NCBI GenBank assembly: GCA_015487755.1
Contig: WFPG01000002.1
Span: forward strand, 1-18,558
Direction: 5' to 3'
DNA length: 18,558 nt
From: Acidobacteriota bacterium
Lineage (GTDB): Bacteria; Acidobacteriota; Holophagae; Thermotomaculales; Thermotomaculaceae
The translations under genes were made by a program, and so were the position numbers. Each line of letters starts with the position of its first letter. The stretch's first letter is position 1. Shown here piece by piece: positions 7,229-14,827 of this stretch. The notes below the pieces were generated by a model, which worked only from the letters and a program-made list of their open reading frames with translations, was not told where the DNA came from and did no database searches.

Positions 7229-7720
7229 ATGGCATTGAGATTTGATGAGAGTGATGTAAAAAAACTTGAAGAAATCAGGGCAAAGTACCCTAACAATCAG
7301 GCCTGCACCTTGCCCTTTCTACATTATGCGCAGGATAAATTCGGCTATGTTTCCATGGATGTAATAAAACTTGTGGCACAAACCCTTAACTTACCGGTTG
7401 CACATGTTTTAAGTGTTGCCACTTTTTATACAATGTACAACAAAAAGCCTGTCGGCAAGTATCACCTTCAGGTATGCACAAATATTTCATGCTCGCTTTT
7501 AGGGGCAAGAAAACTTGTTGACAAGTTGGAAGAGTTGCTTGGGATAAAACCGGGAGAGACAACGGAAGACGGTATGTTTACTTTAACCGAGGTAGAGTGT
7601 CTCGGCTCATGCGGTACCGCCCCGGTAATTCAGGTAAACGAAACCTACTTTGAAAATCTTGATGAAAAAAAGGTTGAGGATTTAATAGAATCCCTCAGAA
7701 AGGGGGAGCTTGATGTCTGA
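7229..7720 (+). CDS. nuoE: NADH-quinone oxidoreductase subunit E (24-kDa, 2Fe-2S N1a)
   Basis: NuoE holds the off-path 2Fe-2S cluster N1a beside the flavin of NuoF. The 163-residue protein is thioredoxin-like. Its four ligands are Cys83 and Cys88 (VCTNISC, C-x4-C) and Cys124 and Cys128 (ECLGSC, C-x3-C). The N-terminal helical part contains the family motif LSVATFYTMY (61-70). A purine-rich GGGGGA overlaps the nuoD stop and serves as the ribosome binding site. The stop codon overlaps the nuoF start by eight bases. HydA-type hydrogenase subunits share this fold, but the location between nuoD and nuoF settles the assignment. Confidence 0.95.
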   Translation: MALRFDESDVKKLEEIRAKYPNNQACTLPFLHYAQDKFGYVSMDVIKLVAQTLNLPVAHVLSVATFYTMYNKKPVGKYHLQVCTNISCSLLGARKLVDKLEELLGIKPGETTEDGMFTLTEVECLGSCGTAPVIQVNETYFENLDEKKVEDLIESLRKGELDV

Positions 7721-8990
7721 GATAGTTCTCTTTAAGCAACTTTTAGACCCTGAAGTGCGTAATATTGAAAATTACATTAAATTAGGCGGTTATGAAGGGT
7801 TGAAAAAAGCCCTTTCAATGCAGCCTGACGACATAGTTAACGAAGTTAAACGCTCAAATTTAAGAGGTAGAGGCGGGGCAGGTTTCCCTACAGGGCTTAA
7901 ATGGAGTTTTATGCCGAAAGGGGAAGGGCAGAAATACTTTGTTTGCAATGCCGACGAAGGAGAGCCCGGAACCTTTAAAGACAGGTATATAATGAGCGAG
8001 AACCCCCATCAATTGATTGAAGGAATGGTTATAGGGGGATACGCAATAGACGCAACGGTAGGCTACATCTATATTAGAGGCGAGTTTGAGTTTGTCGCAA
8101 AGATTCTGCAAAAGGCAATTGACGAAGCCTATGAAAAGGGGTTTTTAGGAAAGAATATTCTAAATTCAGGCTTTGATTTTGATTTATACATTCACCTTGG
8201 TGCAGGTGCTTACATATGCGGTGAGGAAACAGGCTTGATCAACTCTCTCGAGGGAAAAACAGGCCAGCCGAGGTTAAAGCCGCCGTTTCCGGCGCAGTAC
8301 GGTTTGTTCGGAAAACCTACAACGGTTAACAATGTAGAAACCATAGCCTGTGTTCCCGACATAATTAAAAAAGGCTCAGACTGGTTTTTATCCATAGGGC
8401 CTGATAAAAACAATGGCACAAAAATATACGCTGTAAGCGGCCATGTGAACAATCCCGGTGTTTTTGAATTGCCTATGGGAACCCCTTTAAGGGAGATAAT
8501 ATATGAGCACGCAGGCGGGATAATAGGCGGTAAAAAACTTAAAGCGGTAATCCCCGGCGGTTCTTCTGCACCTGTTTTAGGCCCTGAGCACCTTGACATC
8601 CCTATGGATTTTGACTCTTTGAAGAATGTCGGCTCAATGTTAGGCTCAGGTGCAATAATTGTTATGAGTGAGGATACATGTATAGTTGAGGCTTACACAA
8701 GGCTTGCCAAATTCTATGCTCACGAATCCTGCGGCCAGTGTACCCCGTGTAGGGAAGGCACCGCTTGGCTTTACAAGATTTTAAAGAGAATAGAAGACGG
8801 TGAAGGTAAAAAAGGTGATATTGATTTGATTTTAGACATATGCGGCAAGATTATGGGCAGGACAATTTGCCCTCTCGGAGATGCGGCAGTTATGTGTGTT
8901 AAGCCCGCAGTTGAGCGTTTCAGGGAAGAGTTTGAGTATCATATTGAGCACAAAAAGTGCATGGTTGAAAATAAAATACCCATATTTTAG
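7713..8990 (+). CDS. nuoF: NADH-quinone oxidoreductase subunit F (FMN, 4Fe-4S N3)
   Basis: NuoF oxidises NADH at FMN and passes electrons to cluster N3. The 425-residue protein shows the glycine-rich nucleotide/flavin loop RGRGGAGFP (51-59), NADEGEPGTFKDR (79-91) and the FMN-pocket segment GAYICGEETGL (165-175). The N3 ligands are Cys340, Cys343 and Cys346 (SCGQCTPCREG) and Cys386 (ICPLGD). The start is set at ATG 7713; a TTG one codon upstream is also possible. GGGGGAG lies just before it. The eight-base overlap with nuoE suggests coupled synthesis of the NADH-oxidising module. It has no C-terminal ferredoxin extension, unlike HydB-type homologues of bifurcating hydrogenases. Confidence 0.96.
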   Translation: MSEIVLFKQLLDPEVRNIENYIKLGGYEGLKKALSMQPDDIVNEVKRSNLRGRGGAGFPTGLKWSFMPKGEGQKYFVCNADEGEPGTFKDRYIMSENPHQLIEGMVIGGYAIDATVGYIYIRGEFEFVAKILQKAIDEAYEKGFLGKNILNSGFDFDLYIHLGAGAYICGEETGLINSLEGKTGQPRLKPPFPAQYGLFGKPTTVNNVETIACVPDIIKKGSDWFLSIGPDKNNGTKIYAVSGHVNNPGVFELPMGTPLREIIYEHAGGIIGGKKLKAVIPGGSSAPVLGPEHLDIPMDFDSLKNVGSMLGSGAIIVMSEDTCIVEAYTRLAKFYAHESCGQCTPCREGTAWLYKILKRIEDGEGKKGDIDLILDICGKIMGRTICPLGDAAVMCVKPAVERFREEFEYHIEHKKCMVENKIPIF

Positions 8991-8994
8991 GTGG
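8989..8994 (+). promoter_or_regulatory. Shine-Dalgarno site deciding the nuoG start
   Basis: AGGTGG spans the nuoF stop and lies five bases before the ATG at 9000. The in-frame GTG at 8991 sits within this motif and has no upstream site, so 9000 is preferred. Confidence 0.65.
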
Positions 8995-8999
8995 CGGAT

Positions 9000-10517
9000 A
9001 TGATTAGTATAAAGATTAACGACAGAGAATATCAGGTTGAAGAAGGCAAGACAATCCTTGAAGCGGCAAAAGAGATAGGGATTGAAATTCCCCATTACTG
9101 CTATCATCCCGCCCTGTCTATTGCGGGTAATTGCAGAATGTGCCTTGTTGAAGTAAAGGGCATGCCGAAGCCTATGACTGCATGCTCAACAAGGGTGTCC
9201 GACGGTATGGAAATTTATACAGATTCTGAGTTGGTAAAAGAGGCGAGAAAGGGCGTTCTTGAGTTTATACTCCTTGACCACCCTGTTGATTGCCCAATCT
9301 GTGATAAATCAGGGGAATGCAAACTTCAGGATTATTACTTTGAGCACAGTGCGCAAAAGTCAAGGTATGAATTCCCCAAAGAAAGGCATAAAGTTGAAAA
9401 GATAAGCAAAAAGATTTACCTTAACCCAAACAGATGTGTTTTATGTACAAGGTGTGTAAGGTTTTTAAGGGAAATTACAAAGACCAACGAATTGACAACT
9501 GTTGAAAGAGGCTCTCACAGTCATATTGTTTGTGTTGACCCTGAAGGCCTTGATAACAATCCATTTGCTTCAAACATATCCGACATTTGCCCTGTCGGTG
9601 CGCTTGGCTTAAATGAATTCAGGTTTAAAAAGAGGGTTTGGTTTACCAAAAAGGTTAAGGCTATATGCCAGGGCTGTGCGGCAGGGTGCAATATCTATGT
9701 TGATGTTTCCAATAGAAAGCAGTTGTTAGACGGGGACGACGACGAAATAGTAAGAATTCACACTGCAGAAAACGGCAAGTTAGGGCAATACTTTATATGC
9801 GACGAGGGTAGGTACTCTTACAAACTTTACAATGATAAAGAGAATAGGGTTAAAGCTCCTGTTTTAGATGGTGAAGAAGTTGATTTTGAAAAGGCGGTTG
9901 AGGTTTTAAAAGAAAAGGCAAATGTTAGAAAAGGTGTTGTGATTCTTTCGCCTTTACACTCAATTGAAGAAAACTATGCGGCATACCTTTTTGCAAGAGA
10001 GAGGGGCTTTGATGTTTTTAGGCCTTCCTCTTTTAGAAAGGATTTGCCGGAGCCTGCTCTTTTTATTGAAGAGAAAAAATCACCTAACGACAGAATGCTT
10101 AAACTTATGAAACTTCCAAAGGTAAGCGAGATAGAAGAGATTGATTACGATTTTGCGTTGTTCTTACATAATGTAGGAAAGGTTCACTCAAAGAGCGAGG
10201 TGAGGATTTTAAGCGTATTGAAGAGGGCTACCTTTTCGGTAGTTTTTGAGCCTATGCTTACTGATTTCGGTAAAAATGCCAATATGGTTCTTCCCGCACC
10301 TATCTTTGTGGAAGAAAACGGTTGCTATATTAACGGTAAAAACTTTGTTCAGCATTCAAATAAGGCGCTTGACTATATGTACGGCGCAAAGCCTATATGG
10401 GAGTTTCTTGGAATGGATTTTAAGAGCGAGGAAGAGGTTTTTATACAATTTGCTAAGGAACAATTAGATAAAGACCTTAACTACCAGAAGTTAGGGACAG
10501 AAGGGTTTGAGTTATGA
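9000..10517 (+). CDS. nuoG: NADH-quinone oxidoreductase subunit G, short form
   Basis: NuoG carries the electron wire from NuoF to NuoI. From ATG 9000 it has 505 residues, far shorter than the roughly 780-910 of Thermus and E. coli. All cluster ligands are present: N1b (Cys34, 45, 48, 62), His-ligated N5 (His94, Cys98, 101, 107), N4 (Cys146, 149, 152, 197) and N7 (Cys223, 226, 230, 267). The gap before the last N7 ligand is 36 residues instead of the usual 27 and contains an acidic GDDDE stretch. The molybdopterin-like domain is cut to about 230 residues. It keeps a late piece resembling that family (ANMVLPAPIFVEENG, about 427-441). The stop overlaps the nuoH start as ATGA. GTG 8991 is a less likely alternative start. 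Confidence 0.94.
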   Translation: MISIKINDREYQVEEGKTILEAAKEIGIEIPHYCYHPALSIAGNCRMCLVEVKGMPKPMTACSTRVSDGMEIYTDSELVKEARKGVLEFILLDHPVDCPICDKSGECKLQDYYFEHSAQKSRYEFPKERHKVEKISKKIYLNPNRCVLCTRCVRFLREITKTNELTTVERGSHSHIVCVDPEGLDNNPFASNISDICPVGALGLNEFRFKKRVWFTKKVKAICQGCAAGCNIYVDVSNRKQLLDGDDDEIVRIHTAENGKLGQYFICDEGRYSYKLYNDKENRVKAPVLDGEEVDFEKAVEVLKEKANVRKGVVILSPLHSIEENYAAYLFARERGFDVFRPSSFRKDLPEPALFIEEKKSPNDRMLKLMKLPKVSEIEEIDYDFALFLHNVGKVHSKSEVRILSVLKRATFSVVFEPMLTDFGKNANMVLPAPIFVEENGCYINGKNFVQHSNKALDYMYGAKPIWEFLGMDFKSEEEVFIQFAKEQLDKDLNYQKLGTEGFEL

Positions 10518-11545
10518 TGGAAGGTTTGTTGAATCCTCAGGTTTTTATGGTATTTAAGGTGGTTGTTGTTTTTGTCGCAGTGTTAACCTTGGTTGCCCTT
10601 GCTACATGGGCGGAAAGAAGGGGCGCCGCTTTTATCCAGGACAGGGTTGGTCCTAACAGGGTTGCGTTTTTCGGGAAGATAAGGATATTCGGTTTAGGCC
10701 AGCCGCTTGCGGACGGTTTAAAACTATTCTTTAAAGAAGACCTTTTTCCTCTTCATGTTGACAGGGTTCTTTACACAATAGCCCCTATCATCTCATTTAT
10801 ACCTGCCACAATGACATTTGCGGCAATTCCTTTCGGAAAGCCTTTTGTTAAAGACGGGGTGCAGTACTATTTAAGTATACTTCCCCCTGATACAAATATA
10901 GGGGTTTTGTACATCTTTGCCCTTGCAGGAATGGGTGTTTACGGGATTATAGTCGGCGGCTGGGCGTCAAACAACAAGTGGTCAATTTTAGGTGCAATGA
11001 GGGCTTCCGCTCAGGTTATTTCTTATGAACTTGCTATGACACTGGCTGTCGTAGGGGTAGTCCTTTCAACAGGGAGTTTAAGGCTTGATAAAATTATTGA
11101 GGCTCAAACAGGGATGTGGAATATTATCCCTCAGATTTTAGGGGCAATAGTTTTCTTTGTTTCAATGTTTGCTGAAACAAACAGGTTGCCCTTTGACTTT
11201 GCGGAAGGTGAGTCTGAGATTATAGGTTATCACACAGAGTATATGAGTATGAAGTTCTCTATGTTCTTCCTTGCAGAGTACGCCAATATGATTACCGCTT
11301 CAGGCTTTTTTGTGGTGCTTTATTTAGGCGGATGGCACTTTCCCTATCTTGACAAAACAGTTGCAGGCTCAATTATAGCCTTTGTTATAAAATTGTTGTT
11401 TGTTCTCTGGACTTTTATCTGGATAAGGTGGACATTGCCGAGGTTCAGGTATGACCAGTTGATGCGTTTAGGGTGGAAAATGATGTTGCCGTTGTCGTTG
11501 ATTAACCTTGTAATTGTTGCTCTTTTCTATGCATACGGGGGGTAA
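10514..11545 (+). CDS. nuoH: NADH-quinone oxidoreductase subunit H
   Basis: NuoH is the membrane subunit that joins the peripheral and membrane arms and forms much of the quinone tunnel. The 343 residues hold about eight to nine membrane helices. Signatures include ERRGAAFIQDRVGPNRV (34-50), GLGQPLADGLKLFFKED (60-76) and ETNRLPFD (221-228), followed by the acidic EGESE loop and GYHTEY (238-243). The spacing between EGESE and GYHTEY seems one residue shorter than in E. coli or Thermus. The start is in an ATGA overlap with nuoG, with AGAAGGG eight bases before it. An adjacent ATG at 10517 would remove one residue only. Confidence 0.95.
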   Translation: MMEGLLNPQVFMVFKVVVVFVAVLTLVALATWAERRGAAFIQDRVGPNRVAFFGKIRIFGLGQPLADGLKLFFKEDLFPLHVDRVLYTIAPIISFIPATMTFAAIPFGKPFVKDGVQYYLSILPPDTNIGVLYIFALAGMGVYGIIVGGWASNNKWSILGAMRASAQVISYELAMTLAVVGVVLSTGSLRLDKIIEAQTGMWNIIPQILGAIVFFVSMFAETNRLPFDFAEGESEIIGYHTEYMSMKFSMFFLAEYANMITASGFFVVLYLGGWHFPYLDKTVAGSIIAFVIKLLFVLWTFIWIRWTLPRFRYDQLMRLGWKMMLPLSLINLVIVALFYAYGG

Positions 11546-11548
11546 GAG

Positions 11549-12052
11549 ATGGCGTTGAAGAAAGAAGTTAAACTTAAATGGTGGGATAAGATATACCTTC
11601 CCGCAGTTATAAAGGGAATGGGGATTACAATTTCACACTTTTTCAAAACACTGTTCACTCCCCCGTCAAAGAGGTACACAATTGAGTATCCTGATAGAAG
11701 AAAAGAGGATATTCCAGAGTGGTACAGAGGGTTGCACAGGTTGAATACCCATCCTGACGGCACTTTAAAGTGTGTTGCGTGCTATTGTTGTGCAACCGCC
11801 TGCCCGGCTGACGCTATTTACATTGAGCCGGAAGACTTGGAAGACTTTGATAAAGAGCACCCGAAAGAAAAGGCACCTAAGGTTTTTCAAATAGATTTGC
11901 ACAGGTGTATTTATTGCGGCTTTTGTGAAGAGGCTTGCCCGAAGGATGCTATTGTTTTAACAAACCATTATGAGATTGTTCACACATCAAGGGAAGCGGG
12001 CATTATCGGGATTGAAGATTTAATAAAAACCAAAAGAGAAGGTGGGGAATAA
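11549..12052 (+). CDS. nuoI: NADH-quinone oxidoreductase subunit I (4Fe-4S N6a, N6b)
   Basis: This ferredoxin-like subunit bridges NuoG to NuoB. The 167 residues start with an amphipathic membrane-associated helix (about 12-37). Two 4Fe-4S motifs follow: Cys75, 78, 81 with Cys85, and Cys120, 123, 126 with Cys130, each C-x2-C-x2-C-x3-C-P. The first motif has one extra Cys at 80, right beside a ligand. The stretch between the clusters is acidic and Lys-rich. A six-G run overlapping the end of nuoH precedes the ATG by six bases. nuoJ begins one base after the stop. Confidence 0.95.
   Translation: MALKKEVKLKWWDKIYLPAVIKGMGITISHFFKTLFTPPSKRYTIEYPDRRKEDIPEWYRGLHRLNTHPDGTLKCVACYCCATACPADAIYIEPEDLEDFDKEHPKEKAPKVFQIDLHRCIYCGFCEEACPKDAIVLTNHYEIVHTSREAGIIGIEDLIKTKREGGE
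12041..12047 (+). promoter_or_regulatory. Shine-Dalgarno site deciding the nuoJ start
   Basis: GGTGGGG within the end of nuoI lies six bases before the ATG at 12054. The in-frame GTG at 12042 forms part of this motif and is therefore an unlikely start. Confidence 0.6.
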
Positions 12053-12053
12053 A

Positions 12054-12554
12054 ATGCAGTTGGCGTTCTGGATTTTAAGTTTTATTGCGGTGTTTGCCGC
12101 CGTTATGGTAATTCTGTCAGACAGGCCTATTGTTAGCGGATTGTATCTATTGTTGTCTTTTACCGCTATTGCAGGAATCTACCTTACTCTTGCAGCCCCC
12201 TTTATTGCCGCAATGCAATTGGTTGTGTATGCTGGGGCTATTATAGTTTTATTCCTGTTTGTTTTAATGCTTTTAAACCAGCACAGGGAAGAGCCTTCCA
12301 GGAGAAACAGGTTTGTAACCTTTGTTTCAGTTGTTGGCGGAATTATAATAGGCGTTTTTATCTATCTTTCCTTTTTGAAAAGCAAGATACTGCTTTCTTA
12401 TACAAAGATGAGTGCGGTAGGCGGTATGAAAAATAATGTTGAAACCATAGCCGATGTTATGTTCGGCAAGTATTTTGTCCCCTTTGAGTTAATATCAATC
12501 TTATTGCTTGCGGCTATGGTGGCTGCAGTATTCCTTTCAAAGAAGAGGGTGTAA
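12054..12554 (+). CDS. nuoJ: NADH-quinone oxidoreductase subunit J
   Basis: NuoJ (ND6) is a five-helix membrane subunit whose third helix takes part in the rotation linked to coupling. From ATG 12054 it has 166 residues. The conserved [17 protein letters not shown] (57-73) is the third helix. With this start its Tyr falls at position 59, the same number as in E. coli, which supports the choice over GTG 12042 (four residues longer). Hydrophobic segments lie at about 2-20, 27-49, 52-74, 86-105 and 138-160. The gene sits one base after nuoI and two bases before nuoK. Confidence 0.93.
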   Translation: MQLAFWILSFIAVFAAVMVILSDRPIVSGLYLLLSFTAIAGIYLTLAAPFIAAMQLVVYAGAIIVLFLFVLMLLNQHREEPSRRNRFVTFVSVVGGIIIGVFIYLSFLKSKILLSYTKMSAVGGMKNNVETIADVMFGKYFVPFELISILLLAAMVAAVFLSKKRV

Positions 12555-12556
12555 CT

Positions 12557-12859
12557 ATGGTTGCAATGGTGGATTACGCAATTTTAAGCGCAGTTTTGTT
12601 TACAATAGGTATTGTTGGTATTTTAATCAGGAGAAACATTATAACAATCTTGATGTGTATTGAGTTAATATTAAATTCCGTAAACCTTTTGTTTGTTGCA
12701 TTTTCAAGGTTTATGGGCAATGTTGACGGGCAGATATTTGTGTTTTTTATATTTGCCGTTGCGGCGGCAGAGGCTGCCGTAGGTTTAGCGTTGGTGGTTG
12801 CTTACTTTAAGTTGAGAGAAACAATTGAAGTTGACGAAATAAAACTTTTGAAGGGATGA
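12557..12859 (+). CDS. nuoK: NADH-quinone oxidoreductase subunit K
   Basis: NuoK (ND4L) is a three-helix membrane subunit on the proton path between NuoH and the antiporter-like subunits. It has 100 residues, the standard length. Glu36 (MCIELILN) and Glu72 (AAEAAVG) are the two essential membrane glutamates. With the ATG at 12557 they carry the same numbers as in E. coli, which supports this start over the ATG three codons later. GAGGG lies seven bases upstream, inside the end of nuoJ. nuoL follows after four bases. Confidence 0.96.
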   Translation: MVAMVDYAILSAVLFTIGIVGILIRRNIITILMCIELILNSVNLLFVAFSRFMGNVDGQIFVFFIFAVAAAEAAVGLALVVAYFKLRETIEVDEIKLLKG

Positions 12860-12863
12860 TGTT

Positions 12864-14813
12864 ATGACTGGATATGTATGGTTAATCCCTGTTTTTCCGT
12901 TGATAGGTTTTTTAATTAACGGTTTGTTCGGTAGAAAATTGCCTAAAAAAGTTGTAGGAATTGTCGGTAGCGGAGCAATTCTTCTGTCATTCCTTCTGGC
13001 TTGTGTTATATTCTTTCAAATGAACGGTAACCCCGAACTTTCGGAACACGGGGTTAAAAATATCCTGTTTCCGTGGATTTCTTACGGAGACTTTAATGTA
13101 AACTTTGCATACCTTTTTGACAGGCTTTCAGGCTCAATGACTTTAATGGTTGCAGGCGTCAGTTTCCTTATTCATGTTTACTCAATAGGCTATATGGCTG
13201 AAGAAGAGGGATACTGGAGATACTTTGCATACCTTAATCTCTTTGTTTTTATGATGCTTACCCTTGTGCTTGCAGACAACCTATTGCTTATGTTTGTAGG
13301 CTGGGAAGGGGTTGGATTGTGCTCATACTTGCTTATAGGGTTTTATTACACAACAAAGGTTGCATCAGACGCAGGCAAAAAGGCTTTTATTGTAAACCGT
13401 GTAGGCGATTTCGGTTTTATACTGGGAATGTTTTTGATAGTTACCCTTTTCGGCTCTTTAGAGTTTGAAAAAATTAGGGAAGGGATTATCTCTGCCGGGC
13501 TTACCCCCGAACACACTTTCGGTGTTATTACATTGGCAACCATTCTGCTTTTTGTAGGCGCAACAGGTAAGTCTGCTCAAATCCCTCTATATGTATGGCT
13601 GCCTGACGCAATGGCAGGCCCAACTCCCGTATCCGCACTTATTCATGCGGCAACGATGGTTACTTCCGGTGTTTACATGATTGTAAAGTTAAATTTCCTT
13701 TTTCAACTTGCACCGATTACTCTGCTGACAATAGCATGGGTTGGAGGGTTAACAGCACTGTTTGCAGCAACAATAGGCACGGTGCAAAACGATATAAAGA
13801 AAGTGCTTGCTTACTCAACGGTATCCCAGTTAGGCTATATGTTCCTTGCTTTAGGGGTAGGTGCTTTTATTGCGGGCTTTTTCCACATTCTTACCCACGC
13901 ATTCTTTAAAGCCTTGCTGTTTTTAGGCTCAGGCTCTGTAATTCACGCTATGCACCACGCTTACCACCATGCCGGGATTCACGATAAAGACCCGCAGGAT
14001 ATCAGGAATATGGGCGGATTAAAGAAGTATATGCCTAAAACATACTGGACATTCTTAATTGCAACGCTGGCTATTGCCGGGTTTCCGCCTTTTGCAGGCT
14101 TTTTCTCAAAGGACGAAATCTTATGGAAAGCGTTTGCTTCAAACCATAAAATTTTATGGGCAATTGGCGCTTTTGCCGCAGTATTGACATCCTTCTATAT
14201 GTTCAGGCTTGTTTACCTTACATTTTTAGGAGATTTCAGAGGATGCAAAGAGGAAGAAGAGGGGTTACACGAATCCCCATCTGTAATGACAGTGCCTTTA
14301 ATGGCTCTTGCTTTTCTTTCCGTTGTAGGCGGATGGATGGGATTTCCTCACATATTCCACCTTCCGAATTTACTTGAGCACTATTTAGAGCCTATGGTTG
14401 AGAATATTGGCAATATACACTTTATGCACAATGTTTCAATGGAATGGACATTAATGTTTGTTTCGGTAGGCCTTGCTATTGTAGGCTGGTTGTTTGCAAA
14501 ATTCCTTTACGGAAGAAAGACAGATGCTCCTTCAAAACTTGCAAATACTTTCAATTATTTCTATACAATCCTTTTAAACAAATACTATGTTGATGAGATT
14601 TACTTTGCTTTAATTGTTAACCCTGTTAAGAAGATAGGCGAGTTTTGCTGGTTGTTTATTGATACGGTAATAATAGACGGGGCTGTAAACCTTTCCGCAA
14701 GCCTTGCAAGGTGTGTGGGCAAGATTTACTCCCTATACCAGAACGGTGCAGTAAAGGTTTATGCGTTAACAATGCTGGGCGGAATACTGATACTATTCTG
14801 GATTTTCTTTTAG
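12864..14813 (+). CDS. nuoL: NADH-quinone oxidoreductase subunit L
   Basis: NuoL (ND5) is the distal antiporter-like proton pump with a long lateral helix at its C-terminus. The 649-residue length is normal. Key charged residues are present: Glu148 in VGWEGVGLCSYLLIGFYY, Lys236 in GATGKSAQIPLYVWLPDAM, and His345 and Lys349 in HILTHAFFKALLFLGSG. A His-rich patch (HAMHHAYHHAGIHDKD, about 361-376) follows the second helix bundle, as is usual in this subunit. The C-terminal 100 residues contain the NKYYVDEIYFALIV motif and the last helix. AAGGGA lies seven bases before the ATG and overlaps the end of nuoK. Confidence 0.96.
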   Translation: MTGYVWLIPVFPLIGFLINGLFGRKLPKKVVGIVGSGAILLSFLLACVIFFQMNGNPELSEHGVKNILFPWISYGDFNVNFAYLFDRLSGSMTLMVAGVSFLIHVYSIGYMAEEEGYWRYFAYLNLFVFMMLTLVLADNLLLMFVGWEGVGLCSYLLIGFYYTTKVASDAGKKAFIVNRVGDFGFILGMFLIVTLFGSLEFEKIREGIISAGLTPEHTFGVITLATILLFVGATGKSAQIPLYVWLPDAMAGPTPVSALIHAATMVTSGVYMIVKLNFLFQLAPITLLTIAWVGGLTALFAATIGTVQNDIKKVLAYSTVSQLGYMFLALGVGAFIAGFFHILTHAFFKALLFLGSGSVIHAMHHAYHHAGIHDKDPQDIRNMGGLKKYMPKTYWTFLIATLAIAGFPPFAGFFSKDEILWKAFASNHKILWAIGAFAAVLTSFYMFRLVYLTFLGDFRGCKEEEEGLHESPSVMTVPLMALAFLSVVGGWMGFPHIFHLPNLLEHYLEPMVENIGNIHFMHNVSMEWTLMFVSVGLAIVGWLFAKFLYGRKTDAPSKLANTFNYFYTILLNKYYVDEIYFALIVNPVKKIGEFCWLFIDTVIIDGAVNLSASLARCVGKIYSLYQNGAVKVYALTMLGGILILFWIFF

Positions 14814-14827
14814 TGTGAGGGGTAGTT

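Noticed and set aside
8210..8599. 129-codon open frame on the minus strand inside nuoF
   Set aside because: It is antisense to highly conserved NuoF codons, and the Pro/Leu-rich translation has no family features.
10246..10467. 73-codon open frame in an alternative + frame within nuoG
   Set aside because: It is a frame shadow. The NuoG frame is continuous and keeps its family features through this region.
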